Assembly (NCBI GenBank): GCA_964467635.1
Contig: CAYXRN010000031.1
Coordinates: forward strand, 1-26,722
DNA: 26,722 bases
DNA from: FW021-bin31 sp964467635
GTDB lineage: Bacteria > Bacteroidota > Bacteroidia > Chitinophagales > Chitinophagaceae
Reading direction: 5' to 3'
The notes below the pieces were generated by a model. It had not been told where the DNA came from, did no database searches, and saw nothing but the letters and a program-made list of their open reading frames with translations. Made by a program: the position numbers and the translations under genes. Below are positions 6,929 through 15,854 of this stretch, piece after piece. How positions within the stretch are numbered: position 1 is the first letter of the stretch; every line of letters starts with the position of its first letter.

Positions 6929-8236
6929 TTGAAAACAGGGACATTAAAAAAGAATAAAATCAACATCATTACACTGGGTTGTTCCAAGAATATGGTGGAT
7001 AGCGAGATGCTCAGCGGGCAGCTGCGTGCCAATGACATGGATGTGGTGCACGAGGATCTTAAGCCCGATCACAATATTGTGGTAGTGAATACCTGTGGGT
7101 TTATTGACAAGGCCAAGGAAGAATCTATCAATACGATCTTGCAACAGGTAGAAATGAAAAAAGAAGGACTCCTGGAAAAAGTATATGTTACCGGCTGTCT
7201 CAGTGCGCGCTATCGCGATGAACTGGAGAAAGAGATCCCGGAGGTAGACGCCTGGTTTGGTACAATGGAGATGCCTTTTCTGCTTAAAAAGCTGAATGCC
7301 GATTACAAGAAGGAATTGGTTGGGGAGCGGCTCCTGAGTACTCCGCAGCATTATGCCTATCTGAAGATTTCCGAAGGCTGCAATCGCACCTGTGCTTTTT
7401 GTGCTATTCCGCTTATGCGCGGCAAACATGTGTCCAAACCTATTGAAGAGGTGATCGCCGAAGCTGAAAAACTGGTTCGTATGGGGGTGAAAGAAATCAT
7501 GCTCATTGCCCAAGAATTGACGTATTATGGCCTGGACATTTATAAAAAAAGAAAACTGCCTGAATTGCTCAATCGTCTGGCGGACGTGAAAGGGCTGGAG
7601 TGGATCCGGCTGCATTACGCTTATCCTACAAAATTTCCCCTGGAAGTACTTGATGTGATGCGCGAGCGGGAAAATATCTGCAACTATCTGGATATTCCGC
7701 TGCAGCATGCTTCAGATAATATGCTGAAGGCCATGAGACGGCGGATTTCCCGGGCGGAAATGGAGACGCTCCTGGGCCATATCCGGGACAAGGTGCCCGG
7801 AATATGCATCAGAACAACCCTGATTGCCGGATTCCCCGGGGAGACCCAACAGGATGTGGCCGACTTAAAGGTTTTTTTGGAAGAACAACGTTTTGACAGG
7901 GTGGGGATATTTACGTATTCGCATGAGGAAGATACGACCGCCTACAGGATGGAAGACAATGTGCCTGCCAGGGAAAAAGAACGCCGGGCACAGGAAATCA
8001 TGGAAGTTCAACAAGATATTTCCTGGGAAAAGAACCAGGAAAAGATAGGAAAGGTACTGAAGGTACTCATAGATAAGAAAGAAGCGGGAAGGTACATCGG
8101 ACGTACAGAATTCGATTCGGTAGAAGTAGACAATGAGGTGATTGTCAATACCCAACATGAACTTCTGATAGGCGAATTTGTTAAGGTAAGAATTACAAAA
8201 GCCTATGACTATGACTTGGCGGGAGAAGTCGTGTAA
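6929..8236 (+). CDS. rimO: Ribosomal protein uS12 methylthiotransferase RimO
   Basis: A radical-SAM enzyme that adds a methylthio group to the conserved aspartate of ribosomal protein uS12. In 435 residues it shows the N-terminal MTTase domain with three cluster cysteines C18 (ITLGCSKNMVDSE), C56 (VNTCGFID) and C90 (VTGCLSARY), the radical-SAM motif CNRTCAFC (C151, C155, C158) and a C-terminal TRAM domain (about 370-435). ITLGCSKN and GCNRTCAFCAIPLMRG point to RimO rather than MiaB. The start is a TTG: the next ATG, at SKNM, would remove C18 and cannot be right. In related genomes ftsY and rimO are often neighbours; here a 5-kb minus-strand cluster lies between them. Confidence 0.96.
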   Translation: MKTGTLKKNKINIITLGCSKNMVDSEMLSGQLRANDMDVVHEDLKPDHNIVVVNTCGFIDKAKEESINTILQQVEMKKEGLLEKVYVTGCLSARYRDELEKEIPEVDAWFGTMEMPFLLKKLNADYKKELVGERLLSTPQHYAYLKISEGCNRTCAFCAIPLMRGKHVSKPIEEVIAEAEKLVRMGVKEIMLIAQELTYYGLDIYKKRKLPELLNRLADVKGLEWIRLHYAYPTKFPLEVLDVMRERENICNYLDIPLQHASDNMLKAMRRRISRAEMETLLGHIRDKVPGICIRTTLIAGFPGETQQDVADLKVFLEEQRFDRVGIFTYSHEEDTTAYRMEDNVPAREKERRAQEIMEVQQDISWEKNQEKIGKVLKVLIDKKEAGRYIGRTEFDSVEVDNEVIVNTQHELLIGEFVKVRITKAYDYDLAGEVV

Positions 8237-8379
8237 ACCCTAAAATATCGGGATTTTCAAAGGTTATTTATGCTTATGATTTCCCAGGAGGACTTTTGGG
8301 GAACAACCTGCTGTCAAGGAAATTATGGAAAATACAGGAAAGTTTTTCAAAATGTAAGTGTAAAAGGAGTCGCTTACAT

Positions 8380-8406
8380 CCCATCGGCTAGATCCTGATG
8401 GGTTTT
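8380..8406 (+). terminator. Possible terminator after rimO
   Basis: CCCATC (8380-8385) pairs with GATGGG (8397-8402) around an 11-base loop and is followed by TTTT. Another small hairpin, TAAGTG with CGCTTA, lies just upstream (about 8355-8376). Together they probably end the rimO transcript, only 20 bases before bshC. The stem is short. Confidence 0.4.
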
Positions 8407-8426
8407 ATGCTCCGACCTATACATGC

Positions 8427-10037
8427 ATGGGCTGTAAGACTGAATTTATAAATTACGCTGAAACCGGCTATTTTTCCCCTCTTGTACTGGATTACCTGCA
8501 GGAAGACCCGAAACTGAAGCCTTATTATGTTTATTCTCCCAGGCATCCGGATTTTGATAAAATCATTGAAACCAGAAAGGCGTTTTCTACAGACCGTAAG
8601 CTCCTCGTAGGAGAATTGGAGAAGACCTATTCGGGCATACCCCTGGATGAAGCCGTAAGAAAAAATCTACGGCTGTTGTCCGAAGAGGACACGTTTACCG
8701 TATGCACTGCGCATCAGCCTAATTTGTTTACCGGATACCTGTATTTTGTTTACAAGATTATACATGCTATTAAATTGGCCGCTTACCTGAAAGGACGATA
8801 TCCCCAATATAATTTTGTTCCGGTCTATTACATGGGCAGTGAAGACAATGACCTGGAGGAACTGGGAACAATGCACCTCTACGGTAAAACCTATCATTGG
8901 CAAACGAACCAATCCGGAGCTGTCGGCCGGATGCGGCCGGAAAATATAGAAGGGCTGATCAATACCGTAACCCAAGAATTAGGTCATAACGAGCATGTAC
9001 GCGAGTTAAAGACTTTATTGCGGGAAGCATATCTTCATCATACAGATATTCAAACGGCGACTTTATACCTTGTCAATGCTTTATTCGGCCGTTTGGGACT
9101 GGTAGGGCTCATTGCCGATACGCCGGGGTTTAAGAACGCATTTTCGACCGTGATGCGGGAAGATCTTTTTGAGCAGCGCGCTTTTTCAGTTGTGAATAAA
9201 ACCATTGAAGCACTTTCGACGCACTACCACGCGCAGGCTACTCCCCGGGAGATAAATCTTTTTTACCTGGACAATCAACTGCGTGAACGCATGGTAAAAG
9301 AAGGCGATCAGTGGGCGGTGCTCAATACGGATAAGACCTTCAATCGCCAGGAGATGGAAGAGGAGCTGCAAAAGCATCCTGAGCGTTTTAGTCCGAATGT
9401 GATCTTGCGGGGTGTGCTCCAGGAGACTATTTTGCCTAATATTGCCTTTATTGGCGGCGGAGGGGAACTCGCTTACTGGATGGAGTTAAAGGAGCTGTTT
9501 ACCCATTTTAAAGTGCCCTTTCCGCTCCTGATGTTGAGGAATTCTGTATTATGGGTAGATGAGAAATCGGTAAAGCGCTTGCAGAAAGTAGACTTGCAGC
9601 CCAGGGCTCTTTTTATGGAGACAGACGCACTCATCAGCGAATTTGTAAAAAAGAACACAAAGGAAGAATTGGTTTTAAAGAAAGAATACCTGGAAATAGA
9701 AAAATTGTTTGCCACCTTGGAACAGAAGGCTGCTAATATAGACGTTACCCTTAAAGCGTCTGTGGGAGCCGAGCGGACAAAGGCACTCCGGTCGATCGGG
9801 AAGTTGGAACATAAATTCCTGAAAGCGGAGAAAAACAAATTTGGCTGGCAAACGGAGCTGATAAGGAAGGTTAAAAGTCACTTGTTTCCACAGAACGCTT
9901 TGCAGGAAAGGGTGGAGAATATATTACCTTATTATGCGCTTTATGGTGCGGATTTTATAAACGATTTGTATGAGCACCTGGACCCAATGAACAGGAAATT
10001 TACTATTCTGCGGGAAGAAGCGACCGATGTAAAGTGA
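8427..10037 (+). CDS. bshC: Bacillithiol biosynthesis cysteine-adding enzyme BshC
   Basis: Putative last enzyme of bacillithiol synthesis, joining cysteine to glucosaminyl-malate to give the low-molecular-weight thiol used by Firmicutes and many Bacteroidota. The 536-residue protein has the N-terminal pattern INYAETGYFSPLVLDYL (about 8-24), the nucleotide-binding-like stretch TAHQPNLFTGYLYFVYKI (94-111), YYMGSEDNDLEELG (about 134-147), a later GGGGELAYWMELK stretch (about 343-355) and a C-terminal coiled coil (about 420-480), as expected for BshC in both order and length. No bshA or bshB lies in the window. The ATG at 8427 gives the expected N-terminus. Confidence 0.93.
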   Translation: MGCKTEFINYAETGYFSPLVLDYLQEDPKLKPYYVYSPRHPDFDKIIETRKAFSTDRKLLVGELEKTYSGIPLDEAVRKNLRLLSEEDTFTVCTAHQPNLFTGYLYFVYKIIHAIKLAAYLKGRYPQYNFVPVYYMGSEDNDLEELGTMHLYGKTYHWQTNQSGAVGRMRPENIEGLINTVTQELGHNEHVRELKTLLREAYLHHTDIQTATLYLVNALFGRLGLVGLIADTPGFKNAFSTVMREDLFEQRAFSVVNKTIEALSTHYHAQATPREINLFYLDNQLRERMVKEGDQWAVLNTDKTFNRQEMEEELQKHPERFSPNVILRGVLQETILPNIAFIGGGGELAYWMELKELFTHFKVPFPLLMLRNSVLWVDEKSVKRLQKVDLQPRALFMETDALISEFVKKNTKEELVLKKEYLEIEKLFATLEQKAANIDVTLKASVGAERTKALRSIGKLEHKFLKAEKNKFGWQTELIRKVKSHLFPQNALQERVENILPYYALYGADFINDLYEHLDPMNRKFTILREEATDVK

Positions 10038-10078
10038 ACTGCACCTTGGTGATGAACTGGTTCTACGGCACCTGTTAT

Positions 10079-10120
10079 AAAAAACCCGGTCCCATGAATA
10101 TGTTGCTGTACGGAACCGGG
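10079..10120 (-). terminator. Intrinsic terminator of the DUF4397-like lipoprotein gene
   Basis: On the minus strand CCCGGTTCC (10120-10112) pairs with GGGACCGGG (10093-10085), nine pairs with one G-U and an 18-base loop, followed by six T (10084-10079). It lies about 94 bases after the end of the minus-strand lipoprotein gene and also separates it from bshC, which converges with it. Confidence 0.62.
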
Positions 10121-10213
10121 ACATTTCTGAACCGGGGCGGGCGGAACACAGCACGCTGGGGAAGAATTTACACACCAGTCCCTTCCATACAAAACTTTGG
10201 CAGCATGCCTTCC

Positions 10214-10951
10214 TTAGTTTGATTTTTTAGATAGGTCTTCGGAGGTGGAATCCAGTGTAAGCTTTCCATTTTCGATATATCGGATCTGAAGGCTGTCTTC
10301 CGCATCAGAATCCCCGGCAAATAAAATGGTGTAAGCCTTCTGATTTTCTAAGGTGATATCCCTGGTTGTATCAGCCTTGCTGTTGTCTATGTGGATGGTG
10401 ATGGTACTTGCTTTGATGGGTTTAAACGCCGAAATGGTGCCAAAAGACGGCTGATCGGTTAGCAGGGTATCCGACTCGTTTTTTATGACAACATGCAGCT
10501 GATCTGTCCCTGGAATGGCATTGATATAACGTATATAAGCATTTCCCTCCTGGGCGTTCAACGTATCCAGCCCGTCATTTACGACAATGTTCTGGTAATT
10601 TCCATTGCTGCCTAAGACGAAAAGGGAATAGTATTTCTGTGGCTCATAAGTTTGCATCGTGGTCGCTATGGTATTGCCGTTGGCATCAAATGCGTCCGTA
10701 GACCTTTTTCCGGGATAAATCGCCACATATCCCCCGGTATAACTCATGTAGGGCAAGGGGGAATTCAGTTGATTTCCCGAAAGGGCAACCCCGATCACAG
10801 GCTGGTCCGTAGCCAAGTTAAAGGCCATTAAACCCGCTACATCAGGCTGTACAGCGTTATTGTCATCGTCATTGCAGGCGGAAATAAATGCAACAGTGAG
10901 TAACAATCCCCCTAATAACAGCATTTTCTGAATTGAAAAAAAGCGTTTCAT
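10214..10951 (-). CDS. DUF4397-like surface lipoprotein
   Basis: A 245-residue predicted lipoprotein of unknown function. The signal peptide (MKRFFSIQKMLLLGGLLLTVAF) ends in a lipobox with C26 (ISAC) followed by NDDDNN, an acidic stretch of the kind that directs Bacteroidota lipoproteins to the cell surface. The mature part consists of beta-rich immunoglobulin-like modules (AYIRYINAIPGTDQLHVVI, then ITIHIDNSKADTTRDITLE) resembling DUF4397. The start at 10951 was chosen because the in-frame extension further upstream has no signal-peptide character and would bury the real one. It stands alone, divergent from smc, with its own terminator. Confidence 0.8.
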   Translation of the reverse strand: MKRFFSIQKMLLLGGLLLTVAFISACNDDDNNAVQPDVAGLMAFNLATDQPVIGVALSGNQLNSPLPYMSYTGGYVAIYPGKRSTDAFDANGNTIATTMQTYEPQKYYSLFVLGSNGNYQNIVVNDGLDTLNAQEGNAYIRYINAIPGTDQLHVVIKNESDTLLTDQPSFGTISAFKPIKASTITIHIDNSKADTTRDITLENQKAYTILFAGDSDAEDSLQIRYIENGKLTLDSTSEDLSKKSN

Positions 10952-11137
10952 AATAAAATAGAATTTAGATAGTTTAATAAAAAATAACCATAGAAATAAT
11001 GGGGCATTAACAAAAAAAGGGCAAAATAGGTGCCATAAGGCCGGAAGAGAAAGTTGATGGGGGGATTTTAACATTTTTATAGGGCCGGGATTCTTTTTCT
11101 TTTCCACATCTGTGAATAAAATAAAAGCAAGCACCCC

Positions 11138-11145
11138 TAATTTTG
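11138..11145 (+). promoter_or_regulatory. Candidate -7 promoter box for smc
   Basis: TAATTTTG fits TAnnTTTG exactly and lies 31 bases before the GTG start of smc. A TGTG at 11111-11114 is roughly, but not exactly, at the -33 distance. The rest of the 225-base divergent region is AT-rich with no ORF I would call. Confidence 0.45.
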
Positions 11146-11176
11146 CAGTAATTTAGACCCTTCTAAAATTGATATT

Positions 11177-14100
11177 GTGCGTTTAAAAACTCTGGAAATA
11201 AAGGGATTCAAAAGCTTTGCCGACAAAACAGTCGTGCACTTTGATAAAGGGGTAACTGGTGTAATCGGGCCCAATGGGTGCGGAAAGAGCAATATCATTG
11301 ATTCCATAAGGTGGGCCATAGGAGAACATAAGATCAGTGCGCTGCGGAGCGATAAGATGTCCAGCCTGATTTTTAATGGTTCCAGGTCCCGCTCAGCCAG
11401 CGGGCTGGCAGAGGTTTCCTTGACTTTTGAAAACACCCGGAACATCTTGCCCACAGAATTCTCTACGGTTACGGTAAACCGGAAGTTTTTTAAAAATGGC
11501 GATAGCGAATACCGGTTGAATGATGTCGTCTGCCGGCTCAAGGATATCCACAATCTTTTCCTGGATACCGGTATCAGTACCGATTCTTACGCGATTATTG
11601 AATTGGGAATGGTCGACGAGATCATTAAAGATAAAGACAACAGCCGGCGTCGGATGCTGGAGCAGGCTGCCGGGATATCAATCTATAAGACGAGAAAAAA
11701 AGAAGCCAAAAACAAGTTAAACGCTACGGAGCAGGATTTGAGCCGCATTGAGGATTTGTTGTTTGAAATTCAGGCCAATCTAAAATCACTGGAAAGCCAG
11801 GCCCGTAAGGCTGAGCGTTATTACGAACTCAAAAAGAAATATAAGGCTGCGAGCATCGAACTGGCCAAGGCGTCCATGGAAGGCTTTCATGAAACCTTCA
11901 AAAAGCTCAACGAGCAGCAACAAGCGGAGGAAAATAAGAAAACGCAATTGGACACCGATATTTCTAAATCGGATGCCGAAATAGAGGAGCTCAAGCTGCT
12001 TTTTACCGAAAAGGAAAAGGCTTTGCAGGAAATGCAACAGGCGTTTAATGAGCTGATGAATGACCTGCGAACCAAAGAAAATGAAAAAAAGCTGGCAGAG
12101 CAGCGCCTTGTTTACTCCAAAGAACAAAAAGAACAGATAGAAAATTTTTTGGCCGGTGCGGATGAACGATTAAAAGAATTGCAACAAAATCTGGAGAAAG
12201 GGGCCGAACTGGCGGCCACTGAGCAAGCCAAGCTAGCTTCGGTTAAAACCGAACTGGCAGAGCTTCGTGAGATGAAAGACGAGCGGCAGGAGGCGTATAA
12301 CGAGAAAAAAGAAATACGGGAAGGTAAAAGAAGAGACCAGCAAAGGTTACAACAACACCAGTTCGATGTTGAAAAGAAAGCTGCGGTGGCCGAAACTTCG
12401 ATCCAGAATCTGCAGCAATCTATTGCCCGTCTGGAGGACGAAAACGCCTCAAGACAAAATGAGATGGAGGTACTCACCACTTCAGAAGTTGAATTGACAG
12501 AAGAGTTGAGCTCGCAAAAGGAGGCGTTTGAAAAACTTATTCAGCATCAGGAAGAGACTAAAGAAAGTATACTCCATACCCAGTCTGAAATTGAAGAGCT
12601 GCGTACCCTGCTGATGGATAAGACCCGGGTGCTGGATGCGAAAAAAAACGAGCATGATCTGCTCAAATCCATGGTAGATAATCTGGAAGGTTATCCGGAT
12701 AGCATTAAGTTCCTGAAAAAAAACCCAAAATGGAATGTGGCAGCTCCGGTATTGTCAGATGTGATTTTTTGTAAAGAGGAATACCGCCCTGCAGTGGAAG
12801 GCCTTCTTGAACCGTATTTAAATTATTATGTCGTAGATAAGCTGGAGGATGCCGTAGCCGCGGTACAATTGCTGAGTGAAAACAAAAAGGGAAAAGCGAA
12901 CTTTTTCCTTCTGGATCATTTTGAGGTTGCGGGCGGGCCTCCAATGACTGAATCCGGAGACCTGACTCCTGCGATGGAGGTAGTGGAAGCGGATGAAAAG
13001 TACCGTGGTCTGGTAGAATATCTTTTAGGAAAAGTAATGATTACCGAGGATATAGCGGCAACGAACGGCCTGCTGAACGAAAATCCCGAATGGGTGCTTG
13101 TTGAACGTTCCGGTCGTCAAAATCGCAGCCGTTACCGGTTGGGAGGTGGATCAGGAGGATTGTTCGAGGGAAACAAGCTCGGACGTACCAAAAATCTCGA
13201 AAAGCTTAAAGCTACCATTGCCGAAATGCAAAAGGAGGTGGACCAGTTGCAGGTGCAGATTGATAAAAAACGTCATTCCGCCTCGGATTTAAGTGATCAG
13301 CTTAATGAGAAAAAGCTCAATGAAGGCAGGGATAAGATCAACCAGTTGCAGAATCAGGTTTTCGGCATCCAGAACAAAATGGAAAATACTAAAGCCCTCA
13401 TTGCTTCTAACGAGAACAGGTTGCAGGAAATGCAGGATGCGCTGGACGACAACCATGAACAGGTGCAAGCGCAGCGGGAAGAACTGGCTACTTTTTCGGG
13501 AAAGATGGAAGAAGCGATACGGGCTATTGAGCAGGCTGAAAACGAATTTATGGAAGCGGACCACCTTTTTAATGATGCCAACAACCGCTTTAATGAACAG
13601 AATTTGCAATTTACCCGACAGCAAAGCCAGTTACAGGCTGTTAAGCAGGATGTGGAATTCCAACAAAGCAGATTAAACGAATTGAACGCGCAGATCACCT
13701 CCAGTACATTGCGACTTGAAAAAACCGGTGAAGCCATTAGGCTTGCCGAACAAAAGATACAAGAAACCGAAAGCCTGTTGCAGGAACTTGCCTATCAAAG
13801 GGAGGCAGAGTTGCAAAAGCTCAATGAAAGCGACCAGGAATACCATAATATCAAAAATAAGGTAGGAGAAATGGAGAAGTCTCTGCGTTTGATGCAGCGC
13901 AGTAAAAGCGAGGTGGAGGAGGGACTCGGCGGCCTGCGCGAAGAGGTCAATACTTTGAAGTTGCAACTTGCGGGAATGAAAGAGCGTCTTGATGTTGAGT
14001 TTAGAATTAATCTGGATGATATATTGGATGAAGATCGAACCGGAGATGAAAGTGTGGAGGTCTTGAGGGCACAAACAGATAAGTACAAGAAGCGGCTGGA

Positions 14101-14710
14101 CAACATGGGAGAGATTAACCCTACTGCTATTGAGGCTTTTCAGGAGATGAAAAAAAGATTTGATTTCATATCCACGCAGAAAAACGACCTGATTTCGGCC
14201 AGGGATTCCTTGAAAGAAACGATCCAGGAAGTAGAAAACATTGCCAATCAAAAGTTCCTGGATACCTTTAATCGGGTAAAGGAAAATTTTGTCAAGGTTT
14301 TTAAAACGCTCTTTACCGAAGAAGATGAGGCTGATATGGTGTTGACAGATCCCGAAAACCTGGCGGATACGGGGATCGAGATCAAAGCTAAACCAAAAGG
14401 GAAAAGACCAACGGCTATCACTCAATTGTCCGGTGGGGAGAAGACGTTGACGGCCACGGCTTTACTCTTTGCTATTTATTTGATCAAGCCGGCACCTTTT
14501 TGTATTCTGGATGAGGTAGATGCACCTTTGGACGATGCCAATGTAGGCAAGTTTACGAATATGATTCGGGAATTTTCTGAAAATTCCCAGTTCATTGTCG
14601 TGACCCACAATAAGCAAACCATGGCGGCTGTAGATGTGATTTACGGCGTTACGATGCAGGAAGCCGGGGTGAGTAAATTGGTGCCCGTGGACTTTAGAAG
14701 CCTGAATTGA
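11177..14710 (+). CDS. smc: Chromosome segregation protein SMC
   Basis: The long ATPase of the bacterial condensin, which organises and segregates the chromosome with ScpA and ScpB. The 1177-residue length is typical. The N-terminal head starts MRLKTLEIKGFKSFADKT and has Walker A GPNGCGKS (31-38); two long coiled coils (about 170-500 and 680-1000) flank a hinge (about 505-640, around EGYPDSIKFLKKNPKWNV); the C-terminal head carries the signature LSGGEKTLTA (about 1084) and Walker B FCILDEVDAPLDD (about 1108-1120). The start codon is GTG; no ATG would keep the conserved first strand. No scpA or scpB is next to it. A TAnnTTTG box lies upstream. Confidence 0.97.
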   Translation: MRLKTLEIKGFKSFADKTVVHFDKGVTGVIGPNGCGKSNIIDSIRWAIGEHKISALRSDKMSSLIFNGSRSRSASGLAEVSLTFENTRNILPTEFSTVTVNRKFFKNGDSEYRLNDVVCRLKDIHNLFLDTGISTDSYAIIELGMVDEIIKDKDNSRRRMLEQAAGISIYKTRKKEAKNKLNATEQDLSRIEDLLFEIQANLKSLESQARKAERYYELKKKYKAASIELAKASMEGFHETFKKLNEQQQAEENKKTQLDTDISKSDAEIEELKLLFTEKEKALQEMQQAFNELMNDLRTKENEKKLAEQRLVYSKEQKEQIENFLAGADERLKELQQNLEKGAELAATEQAKLASVKTELAELREMKDERQEAYNEKKEIREGKRRDQQRLQQHQFDVEKKAAVAETSIQNLQQSIARLEDENASRQNEMEVLTTSEVELTEELSSQKEAFEKLIQHQEETKESILHTQSEIEELRTLLMDKTRVLDAKKNEHDLLKSMVDNLEGYPDSIKFLKKNPKWNVAAPVLSDVIFCKEEYRPAVEGLLEPYLNYYVVDKLEDAVAAVQLLSENKKGKANFFLLDHFEVAGGPPMTESGDLTPAMEVVEADEKYRGLVEYLLGKVMITEDIAATNGLLNENPEWVLVERSGRQNRSRYRLGGGSGGLFEGNKLGRTKNLEKLKATIAEMQKEVDQLQVQIDKKRHSASDLSDQLNEKKLNEGRDKINQLQNQVFGIQNKMENTKALIASNENRLQEMQDALDDNHEQVQAQREELATFSGKMEEAIRAIEQAENEFMEADHLFNDANNRFNEQNLQFTRQQSQLQAVKQDVEFQQSRLNELNAQITSSTLRLEKTGEAIRLAEQKIQETESLLQELAYQREAELQKLNESDQEYHNIKNKVGEMEKSLRLMQRSKSEVEEGLGGLREEVNTLKLQLAGMKERLDVEFRINLDDILDEDRTGDESVEVLRAQTDKYKKRLDNMGEINPTAIEAFQEMKKRFDFISTQKNDLISARDSLKETIQEVENIANQKFLDTFNRVKENFVKVFKTLFTEEDEADMVLTDPENLADTGIEIKAKPKGKRPTAITQLSGGEKTLTATALLFAIYLIKPAPFCILDEVDAPLDDANVGKFTNMIREFSENSQFIVVTHNKQTMAAVDVIYGVTMQEAGVSKLVPVDFRSLN

Positions 14711-14730
14711 TTTTTCACAGTTTTGCCAGG

Positions 14731-14783
14731 GGCTAAAATATTTTCTGGCGGACAGTGGCGCCAGACCCGCGATTTCTTTAGCC
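14731..14783. repeat. Nested inverted repeats after smc
   Basis: An outer pair GGCTAAA (14731-14737) and TTTAGCC (14777-14783) encloses a perfect inner pair CTGGCG (14745-14750) and CGCCAG (14759-14764). This gives a two-tier hairpin just after the smc stop. On the plus strand no T run follows, so its function, termination or mRNA 3'-end protection, is unclear. It adjoins the minus-strand terminator at 14785-14803. Confidence 0.5.
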
Positions 14784-14784
14784 T

Positions 14785-14803
14785 AAAAAAGGGCAGCCTG
14801 CCC
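14785..14803 (-). terminator. Minus-strand intrinsic terminator
   Basis: Reading on the minus strand, GGGCA pairs with TGCCC around GGC (14803-14791) and six T follow (14790-14785). It lies 11 bases after the stop of a possible 41-codon minus-strand ORF, which is the only reason to expect a terminator facing this way here. The stem has only five pairs. Confidence 0.4.
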
Positions 14804-14814
14804 ATTGCTCGGAC

Positions 14815-14940
14815 CTACAGCCAAGGATACCCGACAAAAACGAAGCCGGTTAAGGACATGTTGATAAACCCGTTGGGGACTGCTCCCACCAAAACGAACG
14901 TAGAAGCCACCTGTGCAGGAATGTAATTGCCCGCTCCCAT
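14815..14940 (-). CDS. Possible 41-residue hydrophobic small protein (doubtful)
   Basis: An ATG-started minus-strand ORF of 41 codons beginning MGAGNYIPAQVASTF and ending VFVGYPWL. It is mostly hydrophobic, with enough for one or two membrane segments. I do not recognise the family. In its favour are a membrane-like composition, a terminator directly after its stop and the lack of any other gene in this 513-base gap. Against it are its small size, no clear promoter or ribosome site and the chance that it is a random ORF or a relic. The rest of the gap (14941-15223) holds an AT-rich leader for the sigma gene and nothing else I can name. Confidence 0.25.
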   Translation of the reverse strand: MGAGNYIPAQVASTFVLVGAVPNGFINMSLTGFVFVGYPWL

Positions 14941-15223
14941 TTTTAAACGCTTGTGTGATGATTGGCAATGGTATGCGCTGACAACCTCTTTTTACCTGTT
15001 ATACGAACTCGATTCAGGCTTAAACAGTTCTAGTCTGGAAATTTTGTTATAATTTGCCTGCAGGCAGAGCCCTTTTTTCAACCTAAATGAATAATTGATT
15101 TCCTATTGGCTTAATCAGCCGTGGTAACTTGTGTTTCGTTCATTTCTTTAATTAGAGATGAGTATTAAGGTTTTCTTTTTCAGAAAAATTTTTTCTATCT
15201 TGTCGAAACAAAACCCTTTTAGG

Positions 15224-15787
15224 ATGAAGCACCTTTTACAGAAGATACAATATGGTGATGACCAAAAAGCCTTCAAGGAACTTTACCAATTGCTGTTTTT
15301 TAAACTTTATCAGTTTGCCTTTTCTTATCTGAAGGAGAAACAAAAAGCCGAAGAGGTTGTAAACGATGTCTTCATGAGGCTTTGGCAAAAACGATATGCT
15401 TTATCAGATATTAAAAACATCAACGTTTTTTTATATGTTGCCGTAAAGAACGCGGCGCTAAACCGCTTGCGTCAACTTCGCAAGCCGGCTCCTTTGGCTT
15501 TGGAAGACCTGGAACTAAAACACATCCGAATGAGCATTAATCCGGAAGCCGGGATGATCACCAAAGAACTGCGAAATAAAGTACGATCAGCTATTGAGGA
15601 CCTGCCGCCTCGGTGTAAACTGATTTTTAAGTTACTCAAGGAGGACGGACTAAGTTATAAAGAGGTTGCTTCCGTTCTCGATATATCCGTCAAGACCGTC
15701 GATGCACAATTGTATATTGCATTGAAAAAGCTCTCTGTGAGCCTGCTCCCCGTATGGGCGGAATATACCACCCTTTCCAAAAAATAA
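15224..15787 (+). CDS. ECF-type RNA polymerase sigma factor of the SusCD locus
   Basis: A 187-residue FecI-like sigma factor. Region 2 is at about 14-86 (QKAEEVVNDVFMRLWQKRY, NVFLYVAVKNAALNRLRQLR) and region 4 at about 120-170 (IEDLPPRCKLIFKLLKEDG, YKEVASVLDISVKTVDAQL). It should direct polymerase to the susC promoter when released by the FecR encoded next to it. The start at 15224 is preferred to the in-frame ATG at 15158: it is preceded by AGG and gives the usual beginning just before region 2, whereas the 22 extra residues are basic and phenylalanine-rich and match nothing I recognise in the family. Confidence 0.92.
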   Translation: MKHLLQKIQYGDDQKAFKELYQLLFFKLYQFAFSYLKEKQKAEEVVNDVFMRLWQKRYALSDIKNINVFLYVAVKNAALNRLRQLRKPAPLALEDLELKHIRMSINPEAGMITKELRNKVRSAIEDLPPRCKLIFKLLKEDGLSYKEVASVLDISVKTVDAQLYIALKKLSVSLLPVWAEYTTLSKK

Positions 15788-15854
15788 TTTAGTGATCTTT
15801 AGGGAATTTTTCCAAAAGATGGGTCCTTATAGTAAATGCTGCCTACGAAGTGAT

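Noticed and set aside
6944..7708. 254-residue minus-strand ORF inside rimO
   Set aside because: Opposite-strand shadow of rimO, whose cluster cysteines and TRAM domain fix the coding strand.
10034..10222. 62-residue plus-strand ORF after bshC
   Set aside because: It consists of the minus-strand terminator hairpin region; low-complexity translation with no family likeness.
13673..14425. 250-residue minus-strand ORF inside smc
   Set aside because: Shadow in the smc coiled coil and C-terminal head; composition is what the reverse of a charged coiled coil gives.
14723..14926. 67-residue plus-strand ORF after smc
   Set aside because: Starts within inverted repeats and lies opposite the more protein-like minus-strand frame; no motif.
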